This document shows positions 5,515 to 12,179 of a stretch of DNA of 12,179 nucleotides, one piece after another. The stretch comes from Actinomycetes bacterium. Its GTDB lineage: Bacteria > Actinomycetota > Actinomycetes > Actinomycetales > Cellulomonadaceae. The translations under genes were made by a program, and so were the position numbers. Position 1 is the stretch's first letter, and every line of letters begins with the position of its first letter. Under the pieces are notes generated by a model. It was not told the origin of the DNA. It ran no database searches and saw nothing but the letters and a program-made list of their open reading frames with translations. The stretch is taken from the NCBI GenBank assembly GCA_023401045.1, contig JAEXEM010000325.1:1-12179 (forward strand). The letters run 5' to 3'.

Positions 5515-7320
5515 ATGCGACGCACCACCACCCGCCTCTGGCTGCCGGCCGCCCTCGCGGCCGCGCTGCTCACGGCCTGCACCCCGGACGACGACACCAC
5601 CTCCTCTCCCGCCGACCCCGCCGACGCCGGGAGGTCGGTCGAGGAGGAGATCGCGGCGAACCACGACTGGGTCGACTCCGACCTCACGTGGGACGAGGCG
5701 TCCGCGACCCGCGTCAGCCTCGACGGCGACGACGTGCGCACCGACGGCGACGGCGTCGAGGTCGACGGCACGACGGTCACCGTCACCGCGGCGGGTACGT
5801 ACGTGCTGTCCGGCACGCTCGACGACGGGCAGGTCGTCGTCGACACCGACGACACCGCGCAGGTGACGCTCGTGCTCGACGACGTCTCGATCACGTCGGG
5901 CACGACGTCCCCGCTGCAGGTGCGCGCCGCGGAGGAGGTCGTCGTCGCGCTCCCCGAGGGCACGCAGAGCTCCCTCGCGGACCCCGTGGAGCACGCCGAC
6001 CGCGACGACGTGGCCGACGCCGCGCTCTTCTCGACGGCCGACCTCACGATCACCGGGCCCGGTGCACTCACCGTCGCCGGCAGCAGCAACGACGCGATCG
6101 CGTCGAACGACGACCTCGTCCTGCACTCCGGCCGCATCCAGGTGACCGCGGCGGACGACGGGCTGCGCGGCAAGGACGCGCTCGTCGTCGTCGACGCGAG
6201 CATCGGGGTCGAGGCCGCGGGCGACGGCCTGAAGTCCGACCGGGACGACGACGCGACCCGCGGCTACGTCGTCCTGCTGGGCGGCAGCCTGTCGGTGACG
6301 AGCGGGGACGACGCCGTGACCGCGGCGACCGACGTGCTCGTCGCCGGCGGTGAGGCGACGCTCTCGGCGGGCGGGGGTGCGGCCGCGGCGGCGTCCGTCA
6401 CCGACGAGGTCAGCCCGAAGGGGATGACCGCCGGGACGACCGTCACCGTCGGCGGCGGTTCCCTCGACGTCGACGCGGCGGACGACGCCCTGCACTCCGA
6501 GGGGAACCTCACCGTCACCGGGGGCACCCTGCGGGCCGCGGCCGGCGACGACGCGCTGCACGCCGAGGCGGGCCTCGCGATCAGCGGCGGCAGCGTCGAC
6601 GTCACCCGCAGCGTCGAGGGCCTCGAGGGCACGGTGGTCGAGGTCAGCGGGGGTGACGTCCGGGTCGTCGCGACGGACGACGCCGTCAACGGGTCCTCGC
6701 CCCAGGACGACGCGCCGATGGAGGCGATCGAGGGCGTCGCGGTGCGGGTGAGCGGCGGCACGCTCGTGCTCGACGCCGAGGGCGACGGCCTCGACTCCAA
6801 CGGTGACCTGACGATCAGCGGTGGCACCGTCGTCGTCCAGGGGCCGACCCGCGGCGGCAACGGGGCCCTCGACGTCAACGGGACCTTCACGACGAGCGGC
6901 GGGGTGCTCCTCGCCGCCGGCCCCGCGGACATGCTCCAGACCCCCGCGGCGGACAGCCCGCAGTCGTTCGTCGCGCTGACGAGCGACGAGGCGATCGACG
7001 CCGGGCAGGTCGTCCACGTCCTCGGCGAGGACGACGAGGTGCTCGTGACGTTCACGCCGACGAAGGCGACCCGCAGCGTCGTGTGGTCGGCCCCGGAGGT
7101 CGTCGACGGGCGCACGTACCGGCTCGCGGTCGGTGGGACGGCGAGCGGTGAGGGCGTCGGGATCCTCGCCACCGGGGGCGAGGCCGACGGCGCCACGGTC
7201 GTGGCGACAGGCACCGCGGGCGAGGAGGTCGCCGGCACGGGCGGCGGTCCTGGTGGTGCACGGCCGGGCGGCGGCGCGCGACCCGGCGGGAACCCGGCCC
7301 CCGGTGGGATGCGCCCGTAG
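5515..7320 (+). CDS. Cthe_2159-like beta-helix lipoprotein (carbohydrate-binding domain family)
   Basis: The 601-residue protein has a lipoprotein signal with lipobox LTAC (Cys22), so it should be anchored outside the cytoplasmic membrane. From about 65 to 470 it is a chain of beta-helix coils with a repeated acidic turn, (G/A/T)-D-(D/G)-(A/G)-(L/V), at about 213, 236, 264, 322, 344, 387 and 423, plus a variant at 368. This fits the Cthe_2159 family (formerly DUF4353), whose Clostridium thermocellum member is a calcium-containing beta-helix that binds cellulose and pectin-like polymers. A Gly/Pro/Arg-rich tail (573-601) ends the protein and may reach into the cell wall. The ATG has GGAG four bases upstream and lies 59 bases past the VTC gene, suggesting one transcript. 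Ligand and any enzyme activity are unknown. Confidence 0.85.
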   Translation: MRRTTTRLWLPAALAAALLTACTPDDDTTSSPADPADAGRSVEEEIAANHDWVDSDLTWDEASATRVSLDGDDVRTDGDGVEVDGTTVTVTAAGTYVLSGTLDDGQVVVDTDDTAQVTLVLDDVSITSGTTSPLQVRAAEEVVVALPEGTQSSLADPVEHADRDDVADAALFSTADLTITGPGALTVAGSSNDAIASNDDLVLHSGRIQVTAADDGLRGKDALVVVDASIGVEAAGDGLKSDRDDDATRGYVVLLGGSLSVTSGDDAVTAATDVLVAGGEATLSAGGGAAAAASVTDEVSPKGMTAGTTVTVGGGSLDVDAADDALHSEGNLTVTGGTLRAAAGDDALHAEAGLAISGGSVDVTRSVEGLEGTVVEVSGGDVRVVATDDAVNGSSPQDDAPMEAIEGVAVRVSGGTLVLDAEGDGLDSNGDLTISGGTVVVQGPTRGGNGALDVNGTFTTSGGVLLAAGPADMLQTPAADSPQSFVALTSDEAIDAGQVVHVLGEDDEVLVTFTPTKATRSVVWSAPEVVDGRTYRLAVGGTASGEGVGILATGGEADGATVVATGTAGEEVAGTGGGPGGARPGGGARPGGNPAPGGMRP

Positions 7321-7354
7321 ACCCCGCGGGCGGTACGCGGGCGTCGCGCGAGGT

Positions 7355-7396
7355 GTCGGGTGGACGCGACCCCGACGGGTGCGGGTGCCGCCCGTC
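7355..7396 (+). terminator. Overlapping hairpins after the beta-helix gene
   Basis: GTCGGG (7355-7360) can pair with CCCGAC (7371-7376), and GACGGG (7374-7379) with CCCGTC (7391-7396). They share bases, so only one can form at a time. They begin 35 bases past the stop codon. A terminator is likely but no T-run is present. Confidence 0.4.
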
Positions 7397-7419
7397 CCCC
7401 GCTGCGGCACGCTGGCGGG

Positions 7420-7536
7420 ATGACTCAGGACGAGCGCACGCGGTGGCGGGTGCGCCTACTCGTGTGGTGCGGCGCGGCGGTCTGCCTCGGTGCCGTCGTC
7501 GGGCTCGTGTACGCCGTCGTGCCGCTGCTCGGCTGA
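7420..7536 (+). CDS. Small single-span membrane protein, 38 residues (hypothetical)
   Basis: The frame starts MTQDERTRWRVRLL and runs on into a hydrophobic helix (about 13-37, AAVCLGAVVGLVYAVV) that ends at the stop. A charged, Arg-rich start followed by one span gives an inside-to-outside orientation by the positive-inside rule. GGCGGG lies directly against the ATG, too close for normal ribosome binding, so translation may be leaderless; CACGCT upstream is only a weak -10 box. The frame has GC-rich third positions like its neighbours. I recognise no family. It ends 25 bases from the end of the convergent hydrolase gene. Confidence 0.5.
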   Translation: MTQDERTRWRVRLLVWCGAAVCLGAVVGLVYAVVPLLG

Positions 7537-7561
7537 GCCGCGGGGCACGGGCGACCGACCG

Positions 7562-8857
7562 TCAGCGCGACGTCACCGACCACCGCCCCGCCGTGAGGTC
7601 GGCGAGCCGCGGCAGGATGACGTCGCCCGCGACGCGCAGGCCGTCGTGGAGGTACTCGTTGGTGATCCACACGTGCGCGTCGCCGAGGCCCGACGCGGTG
7701 GCGAGCGCGAGGTCGAGGTCGACGTAGGGGTCGTCGTAGTACTGGACGGCCGCGACGGGCACGTCGTTGGCGGCGAGGCGCTCGGGGTCGTAGAGCTCGG
7801 GCCAGTCCGCACGGGCGGCCAGCGCGTGGGCGGCGTCCCGGAACGGGCGCAGCGCGGCGATCTCGTCGAACATCCACGGGAAGACCGCCTCACCCGTGAG
7901 CAGCAGGGGCCGGGCGTCGGCGGCGAACGCGGGCCGGCGGTCGAGCTCGGCCTGCGCCGCCCAGCCGGGCTCGCGCGGGCCGGAGTGGTAGATGACCTCC
8001 TGGAGGACGAGGTAGAGCGGGTTGGCGTCGAAGCCGGTGCGGGCCGCGACGGCGGCGAGGAAGCCGGGGGCCGGCTCGCCGCGGCGGTCGAGCGCGGTGT
8101 CGAGCAGCCAGTGCAGGCCGTCGACGCCGGTGCTCATGCCGAGGTCCATGCCGAGCGCCTGGAGCCGCCGGACCGACAGCTCGTCACCCGTCGGCAGGAG
8201 GACGCCACCGGCGGCCACCCGGTCGGCGAGGCGGCCGAGGACCTCGACGTCGCCCGGGAACGCCCGGTGCAGCGCGTCGTTGCGGGCGAGCTGGCGGGGG
8301 AACGTCGCGGCGTAGACGTCGGCCGCGCTCGCACCGACCGGCGGCAGCCCGCCCGTCACCCAGCAGGCCTCGAGCGCGTGCGGGTGGCGCGAGAGGTAGG
8401 TGAGCGTGAGGAAGCCACCGTACGACTGGCCGAGCGTCGTCCAGCGCCGCCCGCCGTAGACGGTGCGGCGCAGGTGCTCGGCGTCCTCGACGATCGCGTC
8501 GGCCCGGAAGCACGCGAGGTAGTCGGCGGCGGTGGCCGCGTCGTCGAACGACGCGACGTCGGTGCCCTCGACGCGCGACGACCGTCCCGTGCCGCGCTGG
8601 TCGAGCAGGACGACACGGTGCGTACGCAGCGCCGTCGCGAGCCACCCGCCGGGCACCGGGCGCGGTGACATGCCGCCCGGGCCGCCCTGGAGGAAGAGCA
8701 GCAGCGGCAGGTCCTCGCCGTCGCGCGCGGGGTCGACGACCTCGCGGGCGAAGACCTCGATCGCACCGAAGCGGTGAGGGTCGTCGTGGTCGACGGGCAC
8801 CTCGACGCGGTGCTCGCGCACCCGGAACCCCGTCATGGCGTACTCGTGGGTGCTCAC
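7562..8857 (-). CDS. Proline iminopeptidase-like alpha/beta hydrolase (S33 family)
   Basis: The 431-residue protein has no signal peptide and should act in the cytoplasm, releasing N-terminal proline or similar residues from peptides. It shows the S33 order of motifs: oxyanion loop QGGPGGMSPRP (57-67), VVLLDQRGTGRS (82-93), nucleophile elbow GQSYGG (143-148, Ser145), a likely catalytic Asp in VQYYDDPYVD (371-380) and His404 (NEYLHDGLR). A large helical cap of about 180 residues lies between Ser145 and the Asp. The length fits the larger Aeromonas sobria type (about 425 residues) rather than the 310-residue Bacillus type. The GTG at 8857 has no ribosome binding site but a TACGGT -10 box lies six bases upstream, so the mRNA is probably leaderless. 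An in-frame ATG at 8836 is the alternative. Confidence 0.88.
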   Translation of the reverse strand: MSTHEYAMTGFRVREHRVEVPVDHDDPHRFGAIEVFAREVVDPARDGEDLPLLLFLQGGPGGMSPRPVPGGWLATALRTHRVVLLDQRGTGRSSRVEGTDVASFDDAATAADYLACFRADAIVEDAEHLRRTVYGGRRWTTLGQSYGGFLTLTYLSRHPHALEACWVTGGLPPVGASAADVYAATFPRQLARNDALHRAFPGDVEVLGRLADRVAAGGVLLPTGDELSVRRLQALGMDLGMSTGVDGLHWLLDTALDRRGEPAPGFLAAVAARTGFDANPLYLVLQEVIYHSGPREPGWAAQAELDRRPAFAADARPLLLTGEAVFPWMFDEIAALRPFRDAAHALAARADWPELYDPERLAANDVPVAAVQYYDDPYVDLDLALATASGLGDAHVWITNEYLHDGLRVAGDVILPRLADLTAGRWSVTSR

Positions 8858-8863
8858 CGGCCC

Positions 8864-8869
8864 ACCGTA
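8864..8869 (-). promoter_or_regulatory. -10 box of a probable leaderless transcript (hydrolase gene)
   Basis: TACGGT on the minus strand ends six bases before the GTG at 8857. No ribosome binding site is present between them. No strong -35 box was found. Confidence 0.4.
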
Positions 8870-8913
8870 GGCGGCGCACGGGCCCGGGCACGACGCGACC
8901 GGCCCTCCCGTCG

Positions 8914-8942
8914 TTGAAAGTTCGGTTCCCCGAAGATAGGTT
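8914..8942 (+). promoter_or_regulatory. Sigma70-type promoter of the metal importer operon
   Basis: TTGAAA (8914-8919) and TAGGTT (8937-8942) are separated by exactly 17 bases, the best promoter in the window and in an AT-richer patch. Transcription would start near 8949, about 26 bases before the ATG at 8975. GGAAGGA (8964-8970) is the ribosome binding site. Confidence 0.7.
8921..8934. promoter_or_regulatory. Inverted repeat inside the importer promoter, possible operator
   Basis: TTCGG-TTCC-CCGAA lies wholly between the -35 and -10 boxes, where a bound repressor would block RNA polymerase. Mn and Zn importers are usually repressed by a metal sensor (MntR/DtxR or Zur). The repeat is not a clear match to those sites, so the regulator is unknown. 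Confidence 0.35.
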
Positions 8943-8974
8943 CGCCGGTATTACGGAACACCCGGAAGGAACCG

Positions 8975-9904
8975 ATGAGCCACCCCCGCCGCGCCTGGAC
9001 CCGCACGCTGACGGCCGCCGCCGCGCTCGCCGTCGCCCTCACGGGCTGCGCCGGCGCGACGGAGGGCTCCGAGGGCCCCGGCGACGACCGCCCCGTCGTC
9101 CTCACGACGTTCACCGTCCTCGCCGACATCGCCCGGAACGTCGCCGGGGACCACCTCGAGGTCGAGTCGATCACCAAGGTCGGCGCCGAGATCCACGGCT
9201 ACGACCCCACCCCGGGCGACGTCGCCAAGGCCGCCCGCGCCGACCTCGTGCTCGACAACGGCCTCGGCCTCGAGGTGTGGTTCGAGCAGTTCGTCGAGGA
9301 GATGGACGTACCGCACGTCGTCGTCTCCGACGGGGTGCCCGTCATCGACATCACCGCGGACGCCTACGCCGGCAAGCCCAACCCGCACGCCTGGATGAGC
9401 CCGACGGCCGTCCAGACGTACGTCGACACCATGGTCGAGGCGTTCTCCGACCTCGCCCCCGAGCACGCCGACGACTTCGCGGCGAACGGCGCGGTCTACA
9501 AGGCCGAGCTCCAGGGCGTCGCCGACGACATGGTCGAGGCGTTGTCGGTGCTCCCGGAGCACCAGCGCGCGCTCGTCACGTGCGAGGGCGCGTTCTCCTA
9601 CCTCGCCCGCGACGCCGGGCTCACCGAGCGGTACATCTGGCCGGTCAACGCCGAGCAGCAGGCCACCCCGCGGCAGATCGCCGGCGTCATCGAGTTCGTC
9701 CGCGCCAACGACGTGCCGGCGGTGTTCTGCGAGTCGACCGTCTCCGACGCACCCATGCAGCGGGTCGTCGAGGCGACCGACGCCGTCTTCGGGGGCACGC
9801 TCTACGTCGACTCGCTCTCCGACCCCGACGGTCCGGTGCCGACCTACCTCGACCTCGTCCGGCACGACGCCCGCACCATCGTCGAGGGGCTCACCGGCTC
9901 ATGA
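8975..9904 (+). CDS. Metal ABC importer, substrate-binding lipoprotein (Mn/Fe-type, cluster A-I)
   Basis: The 309-residue protein captures a divalent metal outside the cell and passes it to the permease. The lipobox LTGC gives a lipidated Cys25. Four metal ligands can be assigned by comparison with PsaA/TroA proteins: H74 (AEIHGYDPTPGD), H138 (PNPHAWMSP), E204 (CEGAFSYLARD) and D279 (YVDSLSD). The third position separates metals: zinc-type ZnuA proteins have His there, manganese and iron types have Glu. The Glu here, and the absence of the His-rich loop found in many ZnuA proteins, favour manganese, possibly iron. The ATG at 8975 follows a strong GGAAGGA. The stop overlaps the next start by ATGA. 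I leave the gene unnamed because metal preference is inferred. Confidence 0.92.
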   Translation: MSHPRRAWTRTLTAAAALAVALTGCAGATEGSEGPGDDRPVVLTTFTVLADIARNVAGDHLEVESITKVGAEIHGYDPTPGDVAKAARADLVLDNGLGLEVWFEQFVEEMDVPHVVVSDGVPVIDITADAYAGKPNPHAWMSPTAVQTYVDTMVEAFSDLAPEHADDFAANGAVYKAELQGVADDMVEALSVLPEHQRALVTCEGAFSYLARDAGLTERYIWPVNAEQQATPRQIAGVIEFVRANDVPAVFCESTVSDAPMQRVVEATDAVFGGTLYVDSLSDPDGPVPTYLDLVRHDARTIVEGLTGS

Positions 9905-10638
9905 GCACCGCCACGCCCGGGCTCGAGGTCCGCGACCTCGTCGTCGGCTACGGGTCCGTGCGGGCGCTCGACGGCGCGACGCTCAGCGTCGGGACCGGGC
10001 GGGTGTGCGGGCTCGTCGGGGTCAACGGCTCCGGCAAGTCGACCCTCCTCAAGGCCGTCATGGGCGTCGTGCGCCCCGACGCCGGGACGATCGCGGTCGA
10101 CGGCACCGACGCCGCGTCCGCCCGCCGTCGCGGCGTCGTCGGGTACGTGCCGCAGAGCGAGGACGTCGACTGGGCGTTCCCGCTCTCGGTGCGCGACGTC
10201 GTCATGACCGGCCGGTACGGGCACCTCGGGTTCACGCGCCGCCCGCGCCGCGCCGACCACGAGGCGGTCGCGACGGCGCTCGAGCGCGTCGACCTCACCG
10301 GCCTCGCCGACCGGCAGATCGGCAACCTCTCCGGCGGGCAGCGCAAGCGCGCGTTCGTCGCGCGCGGCATCGCCCAGGAGGCGCGCGTGCTGCTCCTCGA
10401 CGAGCCGTTCGCCGGTGTCGACAAGCGCTCCGAGGCGACGATGACGACCCTGCTGCGCGAGCTCGCCGCGGCGGGTGCGACGGTCCTCGTCTCGACGCAC
10501 GACCTGCACGCCCTGCCGGCGCTCGCCGACGAGGCGGCGCTGCTCATGCGGCGCGTCCTGCTGCACGGCACCCCCGACGAGGTGCTGCGCCCCGAGAACC
10601 TCGCCCTCGCGTTCGGCGGACCCCTGGAGCGCGCGTGA
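9901..10638 (+). CDS. Metal ABC importer, ATP-binding protein
   Basis: The 245-residue protein drives the importer by ATP hydrolysis at the inner face of the membrane. All ABC motifs are intact: Walker A GVNGSGKST (40-48), Q-loop Gln85 (GYVPQSEDVDW), signature LSGGQ (143-147), Walker B VLLLDE (163-168) and the switch His200 (STHDL). The sequence VPQSEDVDW..P.SVRDVVMTGRYG is typical of Mn/Zn importer ATPases. Start and stop overlap both neighbours (ATGA and GTGA), so the three subunits are translationally coupled. GAGGGG stands about ten bases before the ATG. Confidence 0.95.
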   Translation: MSTATPGLEVRDLVVGYGSVRALDGATLSVGTGRVCGLVGVNGSGKSTLLKAVMGVVRPDAGTIAVDGTDAASARRRGVVGYVPQSEDVDWAFPLSVRDVVMTGRYGHLGFTRRPRRADHEAVATALERVDLTGLADRQIGNLSGGQRKRAFVARGIAQEARVLLLDEPFAGVDKRSEATMTTLLRELAAAGATVLVSTHDLHALPALADEAALLMRRVLLHGTPDEVLRPENLALAFGGPLERA

Positions 10639-11498
10639 ACGTCCTCGAGCTGCTCGCCGAGCTGCTGTCCTACGACTTCATGGCCCGGGCGATGGCGACC
10701 GTCCTCGTCGCGTCCGTCGTGTGCGCGGTGCTCTCGTGCTGGCTGGTGCTCGTCGGGTGGTCGCTCATGGGCGACGCGGTGTCCCACTCGGTGCTGCCGG
10801 GGGTGGTGCTCGCGTACGTCGTCGGGGCGCCGTTCGCGCTCGGGGCCGTGGTGTTCGGCGTGCTCGCCGTCGGGCTCATCGGGTTCGTGCGGGACACGAG
10901 CCGGGTGAAGGAGGACGCCGCCATCGGCATCGTCTTCACGTCGCTGTTCGCGCTCGGGCTCGTGCTCGTCTCGGTGACCCCCAGCCAGACGGACCTCAAC
11001 CACATCGTCTTCGGCAACCTCCTCGGGGTGTCGTCCGGCGACCTGCTCCAGATCGTCGTGCTCGGGGCGGTCGTCGTCGCGGTGCTCCTGCTCAAGCGCC
11101 GCGACCTCACCCTCTACGCGTTCGACCCGACGCACGCGCACGCCGTGGGCCTCAGCCCCCGGCTGCTCGGCGGGCTGCTGCTCGGGCTGCTCGCGCTCAC
11201 GGCGGTCGTCGCGCTGCAGGCCGTCGGGGTCGTCCTCGTCGTCGCCATGCTCGTCATCCCCGGCGCGACGGCGTACCTGCTCACCGACCGCTTCTCGCGG
11301 ATGCTCGTCATCGCGCCGGTCCTCGCCGCAGGCTGCGGTGCGGTCGGGCTGTACGCGAGCTACTACCTCGACACCGCCTCGGGGGCGACGGTCGTGCTCG
11401 CGCAGGGGATCGTCTTCGCGCTCGTCCACCTGCTCGGTCCGCGCGGGATCGTGACGACGCGGCTCGCGCAGCGCCGGCGGCTGCTCGCGGCCGCCTGA
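10635..11498 (+). CDS. Metal ABC importer, ABC-3 family permease
   Basis: The 287-residue membrane protein forms the channel of the importer. It has about eight hydrophobic spans. The family segment WSLMGDAVSHSVLPGVVLAY lies at 42-61, KEDAAIGIVFTSLFALG at 92-108, and QAVGVVLVVAMLVIPGA at 195-211, all hallmarks of MntB/ZnuB/TroC permeases. The C-terminus is Arg-rich and should be cytoplasmic. The GTG start at 10635 overlaps the ATPase stop, with GGAG five bases upstream. No second permease gene follows, so it should work as a homodimer, as in MntB and ZnuB systems. Confidence 0.94.
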   Translation: MNVLELLAELLSYDFMARAMATVLVASVVCAVLSCWLVLVGWSLMGDAVSHSVLPGVVLAYVVGAPFALGAVVFGVLAVGLIGFVRDTSRVKEDAAIGIVFTSLFALGLVLVSVTPSQTDLNHIVFGNLLGVSSGDLLQIVVLGAVVVAVLLLKRRDLTLYAFDPTHAHAVGLSPRLLGGLLLGLLALTAVVALQAVGVVLVVAMLVIPGATAYLLTDRFSRMLVIAPVLAAGCGAVGLYASYYLDTASGATVVLAQGIVFALVHLLGPRGIVTTRLAQRRRLLAAA

Positions 11499-11513
11499 CC
11501 GGCACGGCGACCG

Positions 11514-11550
11514 GCAGCACGACCAGCGGCACGACCAGCAGCGCGGACCA
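11514..11550. repeat. Short imperfect tandem repeat, 12-bp unit
   Basis: GCAGCACGACCA, GCGGCACGACCA and GCAGCGCGGACCA follow one another in the gap between two convergent genes. The first two units differ at one base; the third has changes and one extra base. It probably arose by slippage and has no clear role. Confidence 0.45.
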
Positions 11551-11566
11551 GCAACCGGTCCGGCGC
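11541..11566. terminator. Hairpin between convergent genes, likely two-way terminator
   Basis: GCGCGGACC (11541-11549) pairs with GGTCCGGCGC (11557-11566) as nine base pairs with one bulged G and a seven-base loop. It lies between the permease stop (11498) and the stop of the minus-strand glycosidase (11572), where it could end transcripts from both sides. No T-run is present. Confidence 0.5.
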
Positions 11567-11571
11567 AGCGG

Positions 11572-12179
11572 TCACGCCCGCGCGAGCAGCACCTCCTCGA
11601 CCGCCTCCCGCAGCGCGTCCGGCCCACCGAGCGCCGCGAGGTGCGAGAGCCGCACGTGCAGCGGGCGGTCGGACGTGACGACGTCGAGCACGCGTCGCTT
11701 GAGCTCGTAGCCGACCTGCGCGCCGTCGAGCAGCGCGTGGACGTGCCGTGCGACGTCGTTGGCCCGCAGGCCGACCTCGCCCGCGAGCGCGACGCGCACC
11801 GCCTCCCCGGCGGCCACGTCGGCGACGGTGATGCGCAGGTGCCCCTCGGGCGTGCGCTCGACGTGCGCGCCGGGCGCCTCGACCCGCACGTCGTCCGCGA
11901 GCGCGAGGTAGGTGACCGTCCACGTCCGCACCGCCGGGACGATCCCGGCCGCGACGACCTCGTCGGCGCCCGCACCCGTGAGGCCGCGCACCGGGCCGGC
12001 GGTGAACGTCGTGGCCGCCTCGTCCCACACGAGCGGGGTGCGGGCGACGCGGGCGTCGTCGAGGCCGTCACCGGTGCCGTCGTCCTCGACGAGGTCGAAC
12101 CGGCCGTCGGCACCGACGACGACGAGCACCTCGACGTGCTCCGGCGCGACCGGGTCGTTGCCGGGCACCTGCGCACCGT
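11572..12179 (-). CDS. C-terminal part of a probable GH31-family glycosidase (partial)
   Basis: The frame is open through the right edge of the window, so its true start lies outside; about 202 residues are visible. Early residues read GADGRFDLVEDDG, followed by ARTPLVWDEAATTFTAGPVRG. This is the pattern of the beta-sandwich that follows the catalytic barrel in many GH31 enzymes (alpha-glucosidases and alpha-xylosidases; DUF5110-type, where it usually reads LYEDDG). The rest is a strand-rich part, RTWTVTYLALADDVRVE, and a final helical segment ending EEVLLARA. The catalytic domain is not in the window, so substrate cannot be told. A GTG at 12168 is only an internal codon of the longer frame. 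Confidence 0.6.
   Translation of the reverse strand, partial: GAQVPGNDPVAPEHVEVLVVVGADGRFDLVEDDGTGDGLDDARVARTPLVWDEAATTFTAGPVRGLTGAGADEVVAAGIVPAVRTWTVTYLALADDVRVEAPGAHVERTPEGHLRITVADVAAGEAVRVALAGEVGLRANDVARHVHALLDGAQVGYELKRRVLDVVTSDRPLHVRLSHLAALGGPDALREAVEEVLLARA

Noticed and set aside
5515..7320. DNA repeats in the beta-helix gene as a CRISPR or satellite array
   Set aside because: Similarity follows protein coils, unit lengths vary and the reading frame is intact.
5134..7410. 758-codon minus-strand frame opposite the beta-helix gene
   Set aside because: Repetitive antisense of the beta-helix repeats; no recognisable domain or ribosome site.
8937..8953. TAGGTTCGCCGGTATTA as a DtxR/IdeR/MntR box
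   Set aside because: Only the left half matches the TTAGGTTAG pattern; the inner arm positions do not pair.
9948..12176. 742-codon minus-strand frame across the importer genes
   Set aside because: Covers two clear plus-strand genes; composition is shadow-like (Arg/Asp/Glu/His runs).

Overview
The window is very GC-rich (about 72%), with G or C in nearly every third codon position, frequent GTG starts, several likely leaderless genes and short stop/start overlaps inside operons. This points to an actinomycete. The enzyme content (secreted peptidase, GH31-type glycosidase end, core-MetE protein) would fit the Micrococcales, for example a Cellulomonas-like organism, but that placement is inference.

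Layout. 1-401: non-coding or edge region with a strong hairpin terminator (357-394), an 11-bp direct repeat and a 12-bp palindrome; a minus-strand gene may start at 115 and leave the window. 402-1991 (-): secreted M28 zinc aminopeptidase with an inserted PA domain and His-rich ends, with a promoter at 2086-2115 set in a cluster of CCGGAC motifs. 2200-3390 (+): short ('core') MetE-like zinc methyltransferase, divergent from the peptidase. 3472-3912 (+): NrdI-like flavodoxin with no ribonucleotide reductase genes nearby. 4056-7320 (+): a three-gene unit of a DUF4956 membrane protein, a VTC-domain (polyphosphate polymerase-type tunnel fold) protein and a Cthe_2159-like beta-helix lipoprotein, with a perfect 17-bp palindrome just before the first gene. 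7420-7536 (+): possible 38-residue single-span membrane protein. 7562-8857 (-): proline iminopeptidase-like alpha/beta hydrolase. 8975-11498 (+): complete metal ABC importer (binding lipoprotein, ATPase, ABC-3 permease) with overlapping genes, a clear sigma70-type promoter and Mn/Fe-type metal ligands. 11572-12179 (-): the C-terminal end of what looks like a GH31-family glycosidase, cut by the window edge.

How the parts work together. The best candidate for a little-described system is the DUF4956/VTC/beta-helix unit: a membrane protein, a cytosolic polymerase-like protein and an exported surface lipoprotein made from one transcript. The Mn-type importer and NrdI could both serve manganese-dependent ribonucleotide reduction, although they are not in one operon. 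Two peptidases and one glycosidase suggest use of peptides and oligosaccharides. No CRISPR array, tRNA, rRNA, insertion sequence or phage gene was seen.
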